The notes: generated by a model not told the origin, from the sequence alone. Counted from the stretch's first letter, positions 1-9,497 are shown. The stretch: DNA of 64,000 bases from Shewanella mesophila (GCF_019457515.1 NZ_CP080421.1:3100001-3164000), one strand, 5' to 3'. Program-made: numbers and translations.

Positions 1-1026
1 TAACATGGGCTTTGCCAATACAATAAGGCCACACATCGCAGGCAACCCCATTAACAAAATAGCCTTAACCCCCCAATCCATGGTTTTAGAAAAACCTGGG
101 CTTTCGGCATTAACATGATTTCTCGATAACGCAGGCAAAATGACGGTGGCGATGGCGATGCCAAACAGTCCTAAGGGGAATTCTAATAATCGATCCGAAT
201 AATAGAGCCAACTTATCGAGCCTGTAACTAAAAAACTTGCAATAAAGGTATCTAACAACAAGTTAATCTGTGATACCGACACACCAAACAAAGCGGGGAT
301 CATTAAGGTTCTGATCTTAACTACCCCGGGATGGTGCCATCCCCATGATGGCTTAACCAGCGCTTTCTCTCGAAACAAAAAGGGCAGTTGAAATAGAAAT
401 TGGATAACACCACCAGCAAAGACTCCCCATGCAAGACCGATTTCAGGCTGATCCAATGTGGGCGCGAGGTAGATTGCTGCAGCAATAATGGCAACATTTA
501 AGAAAACAGGTGTAAAACCAGATACCGCAAAACGTCCTCTGGTATTAAGAATTGATCCAGCCAAAGCAGTAAAGGTAATAAACCACAGATAAGGAAACGT
601 GATTTTTAACATCAAAGACGCCAACTCAAACTTCTCGCCATTAGGTTCGTCATTTAACCATGCTAAGAACCAACCTCCGCCAAACAACGCTGTCAACACA
701 GGAGATCCTATAACGCCGATCAGCGTCACAATGGTTACCAAGCCGCCCAATGTACCCGCGACTTTAGAGAGCAATTCACGCACCTCCTCATCGCTGTTCT
801 TCTCTTGATATTCAGTGAGAACGGGAACAAATGCTTGAGCAAATGCGCCTTCGGCAAAGAGTCGCCTTAAAAAATTGGGGATTTTGTTTGCGAAGAAAAA
901 GACATCGGCACTACTGCCTGCCCCCATCAAATTAGCAATAACCACATCACGAACAAGGCCTAATACACGTGAAATCAATGTCATAGCACTGACAATCATT
1001 CCTGACTTAAAAAGTTTTCTGCTCAA
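1..1026 (-). CDS. murJ: Lipid II flippase MurJ (C-terminus cut by window edge)
   Basis: Reads without a stop for 342 codons to the first base of the window, so about two thirds of the usual ~520-residue MurJ/MviN is present. MurJ flips lipid II across the inner membrane for peptidoglycan synthesis. The N-terminus SRKLFKSGMIVSAMTLISR, followed by RVLGLVRDVVIANLMGAG and FFFANKIPNFLRRLFAEGA, is the family hallmark, and hydrophobic segments alternate throughout. I chose the TTG start because AGGAG lies 5 bases before it and the protein then begins exactly at the family start; an ATG 39 bases upstream (1065) would add an atypical extension. Divergent from rpsT. Confidence 0.93.
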   Translation of the reverse strand, partial: MSRKLFKSGMIVSAMTLISRVLGLVRDVVIANLMGAGSSADVFFFANKIPNFLRRLFAEGAFAQAFVPVLTEYQEKNSDEEVRELLSKVAGTLGGLVTIVTLIGVIGSPVLTALFGGGWFLAWLNDEPNGEKFELASLMLKITFPYLWFITFTALAGSILNTRGRFAVSGFTPVFLNVAIIAAAIYLAPTLDQPEIGLAWGVFAGGVIQFLFQLPFLFREKALVKPSWGWHHPGVVKIRTLMIPALFGVSVSQINLLLDTFIASFLVTGSISWLYYSDRLLEFPLGLFGIAIATVILPALSRNHVNAESPGFSKTMDWGVKAILLMGLPAMCGLIVLAKPML

Positions 1027-1273
1027 AATAACTCCTGAACCGAGCACAGACAGTGACAAAATCATCTAAAAAAGTCGACTTAACGCTGTCACCATGCAGC
1101 TTTTGCTGCTAGAATTGCGCACCATATTACACGAGTTAGGTTGAAGAACGCCAAGACTGCTCTGATTAATTTATCTTTAAGATAAAGATCCGATCATTGT
1201 CATTGACAAAGTGACAAAAAAAAGGCATATTCCTCGACCTTTAAAAATATCTAACCCTTTTAGGAGTTGCACC

Positions 1274-1540
1274 TTGGCTAATAGCAAGTCTGCAAAGAAG
1301 CGCGCGCTTCAATCTGAAAAACGTCGTCAGCATAACGCTAGCCGTCGTTCAATGTTACGTTCATACGTTAAAAAAGTTATCGCTGCTATCCACGCTGGCG
1401 ATCACAAAGCGGCGACTGAAGCATTTAATGTTGCACAACCAATTGTTGACCGTATGGCGACTAAAGGCCTTATTCACAAGAATAAAGCTGCTCGTCAAAA
1501 GTCTCGCTTGAATACCAGAATCAAAGCACTAACTGCTTAA
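1274..1540 (+). CDS. rpsT: 30S ribosomal protein S20
   Basis: 88-residue basic protein of the small ribosomal subunit that binds 16S rRNA. It begins [18 protein letters not shown] and contains the typical [18 protein letters not shown] segment. The start is TTG, preceded by TAGGAG seven bases upstream; an in-frame ATG at 1211 would add 21 residues with no counterpart in S20. In E. coli rpsT also starts with UUG and the weak codon is part of autogenous control, so the same may apply here (inference). Followed closely by a strong terminator and divergent from murJ. Confidence 0.96.
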   Translation: MANSKSAKKRALQSEKRRQHNASRRSMLRSYVKKVIAAIHAGDHKAATEAFNVAQPIVDRMATKGLIHKNKAARQKSRLNTRIKALTA

Positions 1541-1555
1541 TTCTGTTAGCGACAT

Positions 1556-1584
1556 AAAAAAACCGGCTCAAGCCGGTTTTTTTA
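1556..1584 (+). terminator. rpsT intrinsic terminator
   Basis: Perfect stem AACCGGCT / AGCCGGTT with a two-base loop, preceded by an A-run and followed by a T-run, 16 bases after the rpsT stop. Confidence 0.9.
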
Positions 1585-1843
1585 TAACTAAAATTTGTAC
1601 TGGCGATTAGGATCACTGTACTCAATCATTCAGTCGTCAACAGGGAAACATGCCAGCCTTTCAATAAAAACAATGCTTGCTACCGTAAAACATGCTTCAA
1701 ACGACCCAATGCTCTATTCTCGCTCATATACGATCCACCCCGCTTTTTCACCACAACAATCACCACAGTTAGCTTTTCCCTATCGAGCCGCTACCACGGA
1801 CGTCAACGCGAAGACCAATTATCAGCTTTAGGCTCACTTATTA
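1585..1843. other. Gap without a supported gene
   Basis: A 78-codon open frame on the plus strand (1595-1831) lacks a ribosome binding site, has no recognisable domain and has low-complexity composition, so I do not call it. Nothing else is visible between the rpsT terminator and the MITE. Confidence 0.5.
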
Positions 1844-2104
1844 TACCAATCAGTATAAGAATGTGATCTACTCAACGTGTTTTTTGGCAACTAATTCAAG
1901 GCGAATAGATGATAGAATCGTTGTTCCCCTGTGAGTCTATTCAACGCAGGAGTAGACAGTCAAAAACACGACTAAAGGGATTTAGGAGGTAGGGTAATTA
2001 ATGGAGCGGTTACCGAGGATGCTAGAGCCAAGGAGCAATATAAGGGCCTCGCCTCAGAAGCGCTACACTCTCGCTGAGCAATCAGATCTTTATACTGATT
2101 GGTA
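1844..2104. mobile_element. MITE-like element, short copy (261 bp)
   Basis: Non-coding element bounded by ~19-bp terminal inverted repeats: TACCAATCAGTATAAGA at the left and the inverse of TACCAATCAGTATAAAGA at the right. It is flanked on both sides by TTA, consistent with a 3-bp target duplication. A second copy at 34644-35103 matches it closely over both arms. It contains an internal hairpin (GTCTA / TAGAC near 1929-1954) and no transposase frame, so it would need an element in trans to move. The parent insertion sequence cannot be named from this window. Confidence 0.85.
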
Positions 2105-2233
2105 TTACACCTAGATTCTTGTATTACCACTAAATGAACAAATAAAATAGTTAGTACAATTGCGATTAAGAATAAAAAAAACTGGCAAAGCTTACGCGAT
2201 ACCAGTTTTAAAATTGAACAATAGGCTTAAAGG

Positions 2234-2539
2234 CTAATGACAATAAATAGTATTTAAAAGCTTAATAATCTCAGATACTTCTTTACTCTTTAAAGAATAA
2301 AATACTGTTTGAGCCTCTTTTCGCGTTTCAACTAAATTATCTTTACGCAGCCAAGCTAAGTGTTGCGACAGCGCAGATTGACTTAAGCCTAACTTCTTAT
2401 TCATCTCACCGACACACATCTCACCTTCGCTTAGAAGATAACATAAGATAAATAAACGACGTTCATTCGCTAGCGCCTTTAGCAATACAACAGCATTGTC
2501 CGCTCGTTGCTGCATCAATTCTATATTCATTACGAGCAT
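2234..2539 (-). CDS. ArsR-family repressor, HlyU/BigR-like
   Basis: 101-residue winged-helix regulator. The block AVVLLKALANERRLFILCYLL followed by LGLSQSALSQHLAWLRKDNLV and RKEAQTVFYSL closely resembles Vibrio HlyU and E. coli YgaV. The recognition helix is about residues 50-70. Two cysteines, C42 in EMCVGEM and C100 at the C-terminus, sit where BigR/SqrR-type members carry the thiol pair that senses persulfides or oxidation; metal-binding ArsR motifs are absent. The ATG is preceded by AGGAG at 6 bases. It is divergent from the M28 peptidase gene 127 bp away, the only obvious nearby target, but no operator was identified. Confidence 0.88.
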   Translation of the reverse strand: MLVMNIELMQQRADNAVVLLKALANERRLFILCYLLSEGEMCVGEMNKKLGLSQSALSQHLAWLRKDNLVETRKEAQTVFYSLKSKEVSEIIKLLNTIYCH

Positions 2540-2665
2540 TTTCTCCTAAATCAAACCCCGCGACTAATATAGCGTTGACTTAAAGATATAGTCGGGACAT
2601 AAAGCACACTTTTTGTTAGATTGTTTTCAAAAATGGGATGTACGTAATAAAAATAGAGGAAACTC

Positions 2666-4069
2666 ATGAAAAGCTCAGCTGTTATCCTGCTCAGTAGCCT
2701 GTTTATTGCAGGACTTATTGGTTGCCAACAAGCACCAACAACAAACATAAATCAAAGTGTTAGTCTGCAACTGCAACAACAAGCATTAAATTCGACATTA
2801 AGTTACGATATTGTCGAGTCACTTACCGTCGAAGTCGGTCCTAGACTTGCCGGCAGCGCTCAAGATTTAGTCGCGGTAAAATGGGCCGAAGACAAACTTA
2901 ACTCCTTGGGTTTTGACAAAGTATATAAAGAACCGGTAAAGGTTCCCGTATGGCACAGAGGAGCGGCCAAAGCTGCAATTACAAGCCCTTATCCCCAACC
3001 TATCGTTATTACCGCTTTAGGCGGCAGTGTGGCCACGCCAAAAGAAGGATTAACTGCGCCTTTAGTGAGGTTTTCTTCACTTGAAGAGTTAGAAGCGGCA
3101 TCAGTCGATCAGGTCAAAGGCAAAATCGTTTTCATCGATCACATAACGCCTCGTTTTAAAACGGGCAAAGGCTATGGACTAACCGTAGGTGGACGCTCTA
3201 AAGGTGCTGTTGCTGCCGCAAAAAAAGACGCTATCGCTATCGTTATTCGTTCTATTGGAACCGATCACGACCGTATGGCACATACTGGTATGATGCGTTA
3301 TCAAGATGGTGTCGCTAAGATCCCAGCGGCGGCCATGTCAAATCCAGATGCTGATTTGATAACCTTAATGCTAAAGCGTGATCCTAATGTTGTAATGAAA
3401 TTACAACTTGAAGCCGACAACATAGGTTATGCCACCTCTTATAATGTGATCGGTGAAGTCATTGGCAGCAGCAAACCTGATGAAATTGTGCTTATTGGTG
3501 CGCATTTAGATTCCTGGGACGAAGGCACTGGTGCAATTGATGATGGTGCAGGAGTGGCGATTGTGACAACGGCTGGCCATCTAATCTCTCAATTACCAAC
3601 AAAACCTGCACGTACTGTTAGAGTCGTGCTCTACGCTGCAGAAGAGATAGGTTTAGTGGGAGGGAAAAGCTATGCTAAGGCACACCAAGACGAGTTAGAT
3701 AAACATTATATTGCAGCTGAGTCTGACTTCGGTGCAGGCCGGATCTACCAAATTGATTTTAATGTAGCCCAAGAGGCATTTGAAACCTTGCAAAAACACG
3801 CTGAGCCGATGCAAGCCAATGGTGTCGCGCTAGGCAATAACACCGCTTCAGGAGGACCAGATGTATCAATGCTGCCCTCATATGGCGTTCCTGTAGCATC
3901 TTTAAGGCAAGATGGTACTGACTATTTCGATTATCACCATACGCCTAACGATACTTTAGATAAAATCGATCCCGTTGCATTAGCACAAAATGCAGCTGCG
4001 TACGCACAATTTGCTTATCTAATGGCACAGTCAGAGATCGAGTTAAGACCTTTAACTGAACAAAAATAG
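2666..4069 (+). CDS. M28-family metallopeptidase, predicted lipoprotein
   Basis: 467-residue zinc aminopeptidase-type enzyme, exported and probably lipid-anchored: the N-terminal signal ends in a lipobox LIGC (Cys20). A protease-associated (PA) insert spans about residues 115-240. The di-zinc catalytic core follows: GAHLDSWD (His280, Asp282), the bridging Asp at 292 in GAIDDGAG, AAEEIGL (Glu326 general base, Glu327 ligand), Asp354 in SDFG and His424/425 in YHHTPND. All expected ligands are present, so it should be active, releasing N-terminal residues from peptides outside the cytoplasm. RBS GAGGAAA lies just before the ATG. Ends at a terminator shared in position with yaaA. Confidence 0.92.
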   Translation: MKSSAVILLSSLFIAGLIGCQQAPTTNINQSVSLQLQQQALNSTLSYDIVESLTVEVGPRLAGSAQDLVAVKWAEDKLNSLGFDKVYKEPVKVPVWHRGAAKAAITSPYPQPIVITALGGSVATPKEGLTAPLVRFSSLEELEAASVDQVKGKIVFIDHITPRFKTGKGYGLTVGGRSKGAVAAAKKDAIAIVIRSIGTDHDRMAHTGMMRYQDGVAKIPAAAMSNPDADLITLMLKRDPNVVMKLQLEADNIGYATSYNVIGEVIGSSKPDEIVLIGAHLDSWDEGTGAIDDGAGVAIVTTAGHLISQLPTKPARTVRVVLYAAEEIGLVGGKSYAKAHQDELDKHYIAAESDFGAGRIYQIDFNVAQEAFETLQKHAEPMQANGVALGNNTASGGPDVSMLPSYGVPVASLRQDGTDYFDYHHTPNDTLDKIDPVALAQNAAAYAQFAYLMAQSEIELRPLTEQK

Positions 4070-4075
4070 CCCACA

Positions 4076-4109
4076 AAAAAGCAAGCAACCTATTGGCTGC
4101 TTGCTTTTT
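4076..4109 (+). terminator. Terminator between M28 peptidase and yaaA
   Basis: Stem AAGCAAGCA / TGCTTGCTT with A-run before and T-run after. It can serve both converging genes. Confidence 0.85.
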
Positions 4110-4120
4110 ATTGAGTGCGT

Positions 4121-4894
4121 TTACAGCTCTTCTCGTAAAAATACAGGCTCGTGCATCGAGGACTCTGCCTCACTATAATAGTAACCAGCAAGATTAAACT
4201 TAATCAGCCCATCATAATCATTAACTTCATTGTCAACTAGATAGCGAACCATCATCCCTCTCGCCTTCTTAGCAAAGAAGCTAATGACCTTATATTGACC
4301 GTTTTTCTTATCTTTAAAAATAGGCGTGATCAATTGTCCATTTAGCTTTTTAGGTTTTACAGCCTTGAAGTACTCATTAGATGCTAGGTTAACGATAATA
4401 TCATCCCCCTGCTCCGCCAAGGCCTTATTAACCTGATCTGTAACAATATCTCCCCAAAATTGATAAAGGTTGCTGCCACGAGCATTAGCAAGACGAGTGC
4501 CCATCTCCAGACGGTAGGCTTGCATCAAATCGAGTGGACGCAATAAACCATACAGACCCGATAAGATCCTTAGCTGTTTTTGCGCCCGGCGTAAACTCGC
4601 TTCAGATAAACTGTCCGCATCGAGTCCCGTATAGACATCACCTCTAAACGCAAATACGGCTTGCTTGGCATTATCAGCATTAAAATCAGCAGTCCAAGAG
4701 GTAAAACGCGCGGCATTAAGACCTGCTATTTTATCACTGACTTTCATTAATGATGCTATATCTGCGGGAGTCAACTTTCTGCACTCTTGAATCAGCTCTT
4801 TACTGTGTTCCAACAAATCTGGCAGAGTATATTCTGTCGTTTTGGCGGGGGTTTCATAGTCCAACGTTTTCGCTGGAGACACTAAAATAAGCAT
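4121..4894 (-). CDS. yaaA: Peroxide stress protein YaaA (UPF0246)
   Basis: 257-residue YaaA/UPF0246 protein, [14 protein letters not shown] at the N-terminus and [20 protein letters not shown] in the middle. In E. coli YaaA lowers free iron and oxidative DNA damage during hydrogen peroxide stress and is under OxyR; it can bind DNA. The open frame extends 17 codons further upstream, but AAAGGA sits 6 bases before the ATG at 4894, where the family begins. Monocistronic between two terminators. Confidence 0.93.
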   Translation of the reverse strand: MLILVSPAKTLDYETPAKTTEYTLPDLLEHSKELIQECRKLTPADIASLMKVSDKIAGLNAARFTSWTADFNADNAKQAVFAFRGDVYTGLDADSLSEASLRRAQKQLRILSGLYGLLRPLDLMQAYRLEMGTRLANARGSNLYQFWGDIVTDQVNKALAEQGDDIIVNLASNEYFKAVKPKKLNGQLITPIFKDKKNGQYKVISFFAKKARGMMVRYLVDNEVNDYDGLIKFNLAGYYYSEAESSMHEPVFLREEL

Positions 4895-4953
4895 CCGAGT
4901 TCCTTTATTTATAGCCACTTCATTAGCATCTATCATACTGTTCAAACCATAAA

Positions 4954-4983
4954 AAAACCACGCCTAAACGGCATGGTTTTTTA
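4954..4983 (-). terminator. agcS terminator
   Basis: Imperfect stem AAAACCATGCC / GGCGTGGTTTT (minus strand sense), followed by a run of seven T, about 45 bases after the symporter stop. Confidence 0.8.
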
Positions 4984-5027
4984 GATTACATCGATTCAAT
5001 TTCTACATTAAAACTAAGTATATAGCA

Positions 5028-6506
5028 TTAAACTTCAGGTAAGGCTTCTGTTTTATTTTGCTCTTTAGTTAACACGACTGCACTCGGTTTACCTCGCCAA
5101 ATACCATCGTCTAGCCCATTAATCTCTGGGAATTCCGCGGCATGGAAGGTAGGCGTAACACCAGCTTTAATCTGTTTTTCGTAGTCTTTGATAACAGCAA
5201 ATGCAACTTTAGATAACATAACAATCGCCGCGATATTAACTAAGGCCATCAACCCCATAGATACGTCGGCAAAGTTCCAAACTAATTGTAACGATGCAAC
5301 AGAGCCAGCCATAACCATGGCAAGCACTAGGCCTCTGAAAACATATAATATTCTTTTACTCTTAGTTAAAAACATCACATTGCTTTCAGCATAGCTATAG
5401 TTAGCAATGATCGAAGAAAAGCAAAATAGAATAATAGCGAATGCGACAAAATAAGCAGCCCATCCACCTAACTCATTGGTCAATGCTAGCTGCAATAATC
5501 CAATCCCTTTTTGTCCTCCGGGATTATCAAGCACACCGGATAATAAGATAATTGCCGCCGATGCCGAGCAAATAACGATAGTGTCAACAAACACACCTAT
5601 CATCTGCACGAAACCTTGAGATGCTGGATGGTTAGGATTTGGCGATGCCGATGCTGCAATATTGGCTGCGCTGCCCATTCCTGCTTCGTTAGAAAATAGA
5701 CCGCGAGCAATACCAGCCATCATGGCCCCCATGGCGCCACCAGCGGCCTCTTCCCAACCAAATGCACTCTTGACTATATATTCAATAGCGGCAGGAACTT
5801 GCTCTAGGTTCATGACTAAAACGACCATTGCTATCGCTAAATAAGCGACTGCCATAACTGGCACGATTAGCTCTGAAGCCTTAGCAACCTTTTTCAAACC
5901 ACCAGTAATAATATAAGCTGCAGCCACAACAATAATGACGCCAACGAGGGTCTTATCAAAACCGAAGGCATTATTCAAAGCGTCCGTCATGGTATTCGCT
6001 TGCGCCGCATTAAACGAAAAGCCAAATGCAATGATGAGTAATACCGAGAACAGCGTCCCCATCCAGCGTTTACCAAGGCCTCTTTCCATGTAATAGGCAG
6101 GACCACCACGATACTGTCCGTCACTATCTTTAACCTTATAAACTTGCGCCAATGTTGACTCAATAAACGCTGTCGCCATCCCTAATAACGCGATAAGCCA
6201 CATCCAAAAAATCGCACCAGCACCACCGACTGTAATTGCAACGGCAACACCAGCCATATTACCCGTGCCGACTCGGGCAGCCATAGAGGTACAAAAAACC
6301 TGGAAAGATGAGATCCCATTCGTTTTCTCTCTTCCCTTGATAACTAATTTCGCACCATGTCCAAACATTCTTAACTGGATGAAACCTAAGCGCAGGGTAA
6401 ATAAAACGCCAGCAGCGACCAGTACGTATATCAACACACTACCCCATAATATGCCGTTTATCGCATTTATAGCCGCTTCGACTGAATTTAATATAGATTC
6501 AAACAT
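5028..6506 (-). CDS. Sodium:alanine symporter (AGCS family)
   Basis: 492-residue inner-membrane protein with about ten hydrophobic segments that takes up alanine or glycine with sodium. Family signatures are GTGNMAGVAVAITVGGAGAIFWMW, here centred near residues 75-105, EST-LAQVYK, RGGPAYYMERGLG and SNEAGMGSAANIAA. The frame opens at 6593, but AAGG precedes the ATG at 6506 (MFESILNSVEAAI), the usual family start. Divergent from xfp with a long regulatory gap. The substrate is assigned from the family only. Confidence 0.92.
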   Translation of the reverse strand: MFESILNSVEAAINAINGILWGSVLIYVLVAAGVLFTLRLGFIQLRMFGHGAKLVIKGREKTNGISSFQVFCTSMAARVGTGNMAGVAVAITVGGAGAIFWMWLIALLGMATAFIESTLAQVYKVKDSDGQYRGGPAYYMERGLGKRWMGTLFSVLLIIAFGFSFNAAQANTMTDALNNAFGFDKTLVGVIIVVAAAYIITGGLKKVAKASELIVPVMAVAYLAIAMVVLVMNLEQVPAAIEYIVKSAFGWEEAAGGAMGAMMAGIARGLFSNEAGMGSAANIAASASPNPNHPASQGFVQMIGVFVDTIVICSASAAIILLSGVLDNPGGQKGIGLLQLALTNELGGWAAYFVAFAIILFCFSSIIANYSYAESNVMFLTKSKRILYVFRGLVLAMVMAGSVASLQLVWNFADVSMGLMALVNIAAIVMLSKVAFAVIKDYEKQIKAGVTPTFHAAEFPEINGLDDGIWRGKPSAVVLTKEQNKTEALPEV

Positions 6507-6934
6507 AGTACCTTCTAATCCCCAAAACGATGACCGAAAAACCAAAAGCTCAATAGCATCGTTGTTCTTAAATTTCCTTCCCGAATTGATCAAAGAATAT
6601 CGGTAGAAATTTCTTATAAAATTATCCTTTCATGATGCCAAAACATCATGTCTACCTCATTCGACGCGACAAAATAGCATACCATCAAAAACACACCACG
6701 TGATCGGGATCACAATAAATCATTTACATGACACTGGTATCACGCAATAAAACACAAACAAACTACTGTAATAACGAGGGTAACAGGCTATTTACACCCA
6801 ATTTTTTAACAGTTAACTAATTTTATGACTTTTAAAAAATAAGATATTGGACACGTTTTTGTAATAAAATTACAAATATAGTTCCTCACAGAAGATTTGA
6901 TTAACTTTATGCTTACCATTAAATGGGGTTCTTT
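6507..6934. promoter_or_regulatory. Divergent agcS/xfp control region
   Basis: This 428-bp AT-rich gap carries two clear symmetrical elements: CATGATG / CATCATG at 6631-6650 (7-bp arms, 6-bp spacer), and a CRP-like site at 6699-6714. The last ~150 bases before xfp are very AT-rich. Nothing coding is supported. Confidence 0.6.
6699..6714. promoter_or_regulatory. Candidate CRP site
   Basis: CGTGATCGGGATCACA matches TGTGA-N6-TCACA at 9 of 10 positions. It lies about 190 bp from agcS and 220 bp from xfp, so which gene it controls is open. Confidence 0.55.
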
Positions 6935-9298
6935 ATGTCACAACAAGAGATCAGTGCACTTAAGAAATTTGTTAGAGCGACCAACTTTCTCGCCACCTCG
7001 CAAATTTACTTAAAACAAAACGTACTACACAAACGTCCTTTAGAGCACAGCGATATCAAACCTAGATTGCTAGGGCACTGGGGCACATGCCCTGGTATTA
7101 ACTTCGTCTATGCTAACGTTAACCGTCTCATCGCCAAGCATAACCGATCTTTCGTATATTTAGTCGGTCCAGGCCATGGATTTCCTGCGGTACAAGCTAA
7201 CCTTTTCATGGAAGGTTCATTAAGCCACTACTACCCAGAGACCATTCCATACAATGAGACAGGCATTGAAGATATCTGTAAGAAATTTTCAGCTGCGTAT
7301 GGTTACCCATCACATGCCAACCCGGAAGCGCCTGGACAAATTCTAGAAGGTGGTGAATTAGGCTACTCTCTTTCAGTTGCATGGGGTGCCGTACTCGATA
7401 ATCCAGATCTGATCGCTGCTTGTCTTATTGGTGATGGTGAGTCAGAAACGGGTCCATTGGCAGCATCTTGGTACGCCAACCGCCTAGTTTCTCCAAAAAA
7501 TAACGGCGCAGTATTACCGATCGTTCATATCAATGGTTACAAAATCTCTGGCCCTACACGTATGGGACGTATGAGTCATGAAGAGCTAGACCTTGAATTT
7601 AGAGGCTTAGGCTACCACCCAATTATCGTTGATGATGAGCTAGAAGAAGACGTATACGTTCAAATGACTGCCGCAATGGATAAGTCATATGAAATGATCA
7701 ACGACATTCAAACTCGTGCCCGTTCAGGCGAAGATGTAGTTAAACCTCGCTGGCCAGTTATCCTGTTACGCACAGCAAAAGGCTGGACTGGTACATCAGA
7801 ATTTGGCGGTAAGAAACTTGAAGGTAACTGTGAATCACACCAAGTTATCGTCAACAAGTGCGCCACAGATAAAGGTCACCTAGATGCATTAGAAGCTTGG
7901 TTAGCAAGCTATAAATTTGATGAGCTATACAGCGTCAATGACAAAGGTGAGTTAATTTTTGATAAAGATATCCAGTCTTTAATACCGCCAAAAGAGCTGA
8001 CTTGCGGACGTCAAAAGCTAAGTTATGGTGGCGAAATCGTTCGTGCATTAGCGCAACCAGATCTAGAAAAACTCGCTTACGGAGCTGAAACACCTCGCGG
8101 TCAACGCGGTCTATCCATGTACAAAATGGGCGAATGGATGCGTGATGCGATGAAACTCAACCGAGATCAACGTAACCTACGTATCTTCTGCCCTGACGAA
8201 ACTTATTCAAATCAGCTTCAGGCCGTATTTGAAGAGACAGATCGCGCTTGGCAGTGGCCGATAGAAAGTTGGGACGAAGATATGTCTCGCGACGGTCGCG
8301 TTATTGAACTGCTTTCTGAAAACTTACTTTTTGGTATGCTTCACGGCTACACAGTAACAGGTCGTCACGCTATGTTCCCAACTTATGAGGCATTCTCACA
8401 AGTTGTATCTTCTATGGCTGACCAATACTGTAAGTATGTATACGCTAGCCAAGGTGTACACTTCCGTAAGCCTGTTCCAGCATGTAACGTTGTATTGTCT
8501 TCGCTACTTGAGCGTCAAGACCATAACGGTTACTCGCATCAGAACCCATCATTCTTAGGCGCTATGTTAGAGAAGCATCCAAAAATCATCTCTGCTTATC
8601 TACCTGCCGATGGTAACAGTACACTGGTTTATACCGAGCGTGCCTATCAAGATCGTGACAAGCTAAACATCTTAGTTGCTGGTAAGAAAGAGTTACCACA
8701 ATGGTTAACTCTTGCTGAAGCTCGCCAGCAAGCTAAAGATGGCGTAATGGTTTGGGACTTTGCCTCTGATGAAAATCCAGATGTGGTACTCGTTGGCTGT
8801 GGCGACTACGTCACTCAAGAAGCAATGGCTTCACTCGTGCTGATTAGAGAACTACTACCGAAAGTGCGTATCCGTTTTGTCAGCGTAACCGAGTTGACTA
8901 GTAGCGGTCTAGGTAGCTTAGAATTCCAAAGTAAGCCATGGTTAATGGATGAGGTGTTCACTGCTGATAAAGGCGTGGTATTTAACTATCACGGCTATCC
9001 AAATACGATTAAGAAACTCGTGTTTGATTACAAAGGCAGCCACAGATTCCGTATCAAAGGTTACGAAGAGGAAGGTTCTACTACGACTCCATTTGATATG
9101 GGTGTTCGTAACGGCACTTCTCGCTACCACCTTGTTATCGATATGGCATACAAGCTATTCCAACAAGGCGTTATCGATGAAACTCAGCATGTAGGTATCA
9201 CAACAGATATGCTACAACGCTTAGTCGACCACCGTAATTACATCAAGGCGAATGGCGTTGACCCAAGCAACATCGAAAACTGGGTTTGGACTCGTTAA
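6935..9298 (+). CDS. xfp: Phosphoketolase (xylulose-5-P / fructose-6-P)
   Basis: 787-residue thiamine-diphosphate enzyme that splits xylulose 5-phosphate (and usually fructose 6-phosphate) with phosphate into acetyl-phosphate plus a sugar phosphate, bypassing lower glycolysis. Signatures: LLGHWGTCPGINFVYAN, VGPGHGFPA, EGGELGYSLSVAWGAVLDNP and the ThDP/Mg motif GDGESETGPLAASW; the C-terminal half keeps QDHNGYSHQNPSF. Length fits the family. I prefer ATG 6935 (MSQQEISAL) to ATG 6923 because GGGG lies six bases upstream; the difference is four residues. It is a single gene ended by its own terminator; tal-pgi, which feed the same pentose/hexose pool, follow 1.6 kb downstream. Confidence 0.93.
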   Translation: MSQQEISALKKFVRATNFLATSQIYLKQNVLHKRPLEHSDIKPRLLGHWGTCPGINFVYANVNRLIAKHNRSFVYLVGPGHGFPAVQANLFMEGSLSHYYPETIPYNETGIEDICKKFSAAYGYPSHANPEAPGQILEGGELGYSLSVAWGAVLDNPDLIAACLIGDGESETGPLAASWYANRLVSPKNNGAVLPIVHINGYKISGPTRMGRMSHEELDLEFRGLGYHPIIVDDELEEDVYVQMTAAMDKSYEMINDIQTRARSGEDVVKPRWPVILLRTAKGWTGTSEFGGKKLEGNCESHQVIVNKCATDKGHLDALEAWLASYKFDELYSVNDKGELIFDKDIQSLIPPKELTCGRQKLSYGGEIVRALAQPDLEKLAYGAETPRGQRGLSMYKMGEWMRDAMKLNRDQRNLRIFCPDETYSNQLQAVFEETDRAWQWPIESWDEDMSRDGRVIELLSENLLFGMLHGYTVTGRHAMFPTYEAFSQVVSSMADQYCKYVYASQGVHFRKPVPACNVVLSSLLERQDHNGYSHQNPSFLGAMLEKHPKIISAYLPADGNSTLVYTERAYQDRDKLNILVAGKKELPQWLTLAEARQQAKDGVMVWDFASDENPDVVLVGCGDYVTQEAMASLVLIRELLPKVRIRFVSVTELTSSGLGSLEFQSKPWLMDEVFTADKGVVFNYHGYPNTIKKLVFDYKGSHRFRIKGYEEEGSTTTPFDMGVRNGTSRYHLVIDMAYKLFQQGVIDETQHVGITTDMLQRLVDHRNYIKANGVDPSNIENWVWTR

Positions 9299-9321
9299 CC
9301 ATTAGATAACAATTCAGCATT

Positions 9322-9353
9322 AAAAAGGGCTTTCGAAAGAAAGCCCTTTTTTT
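9322..9353 (+). terminator. xfp terminator
   Basis: Stem AAAAGGGCTTTC / GAAAGCCCTTTT, GAAA-type loop, then T-run. Confidence 0.92.
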
Positions 9354-9445
9354 ATCTCGCACAAAAAATGCATTCTTACCTTAAAATATGGAAAAAACAT
9401 CATTTTAGTTAGATAATACTAAAGCTAGCGATAAAACCAAAGGAT

Positions 9446-9497
9446 CCCCCCACAAAGTGCTGGCTTGTTTTTAAAGAATTAAAAACAGCATTGGGGG
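9446..9497 (+). promoter_or_regulatory. 5'UTR stem-loop of the OmpA-like gene
   Basis: Arms CCCCC and GGGGG enclose a second stem TGCTG / CAGCA and an inner TTTTTA / TAAAAA pairing, about 28 bases before the start codon. It has no T-run on its 3' side, so it is not a terminator. Long-lived porin messages often carry a stabilising 5' stem-loop; that role is inferred. Confidence 0.6.

Noticed and set aside
599..1069. Plus-strand open frames at the left end
   Set aside because: Antisense shadows of murJ, which is continuous on the minus strand.
1595..1831. 78-codon open frame after rpsT
   Set aside because: No ribosome binding site, no domain, lies between a terminator and a repeat.
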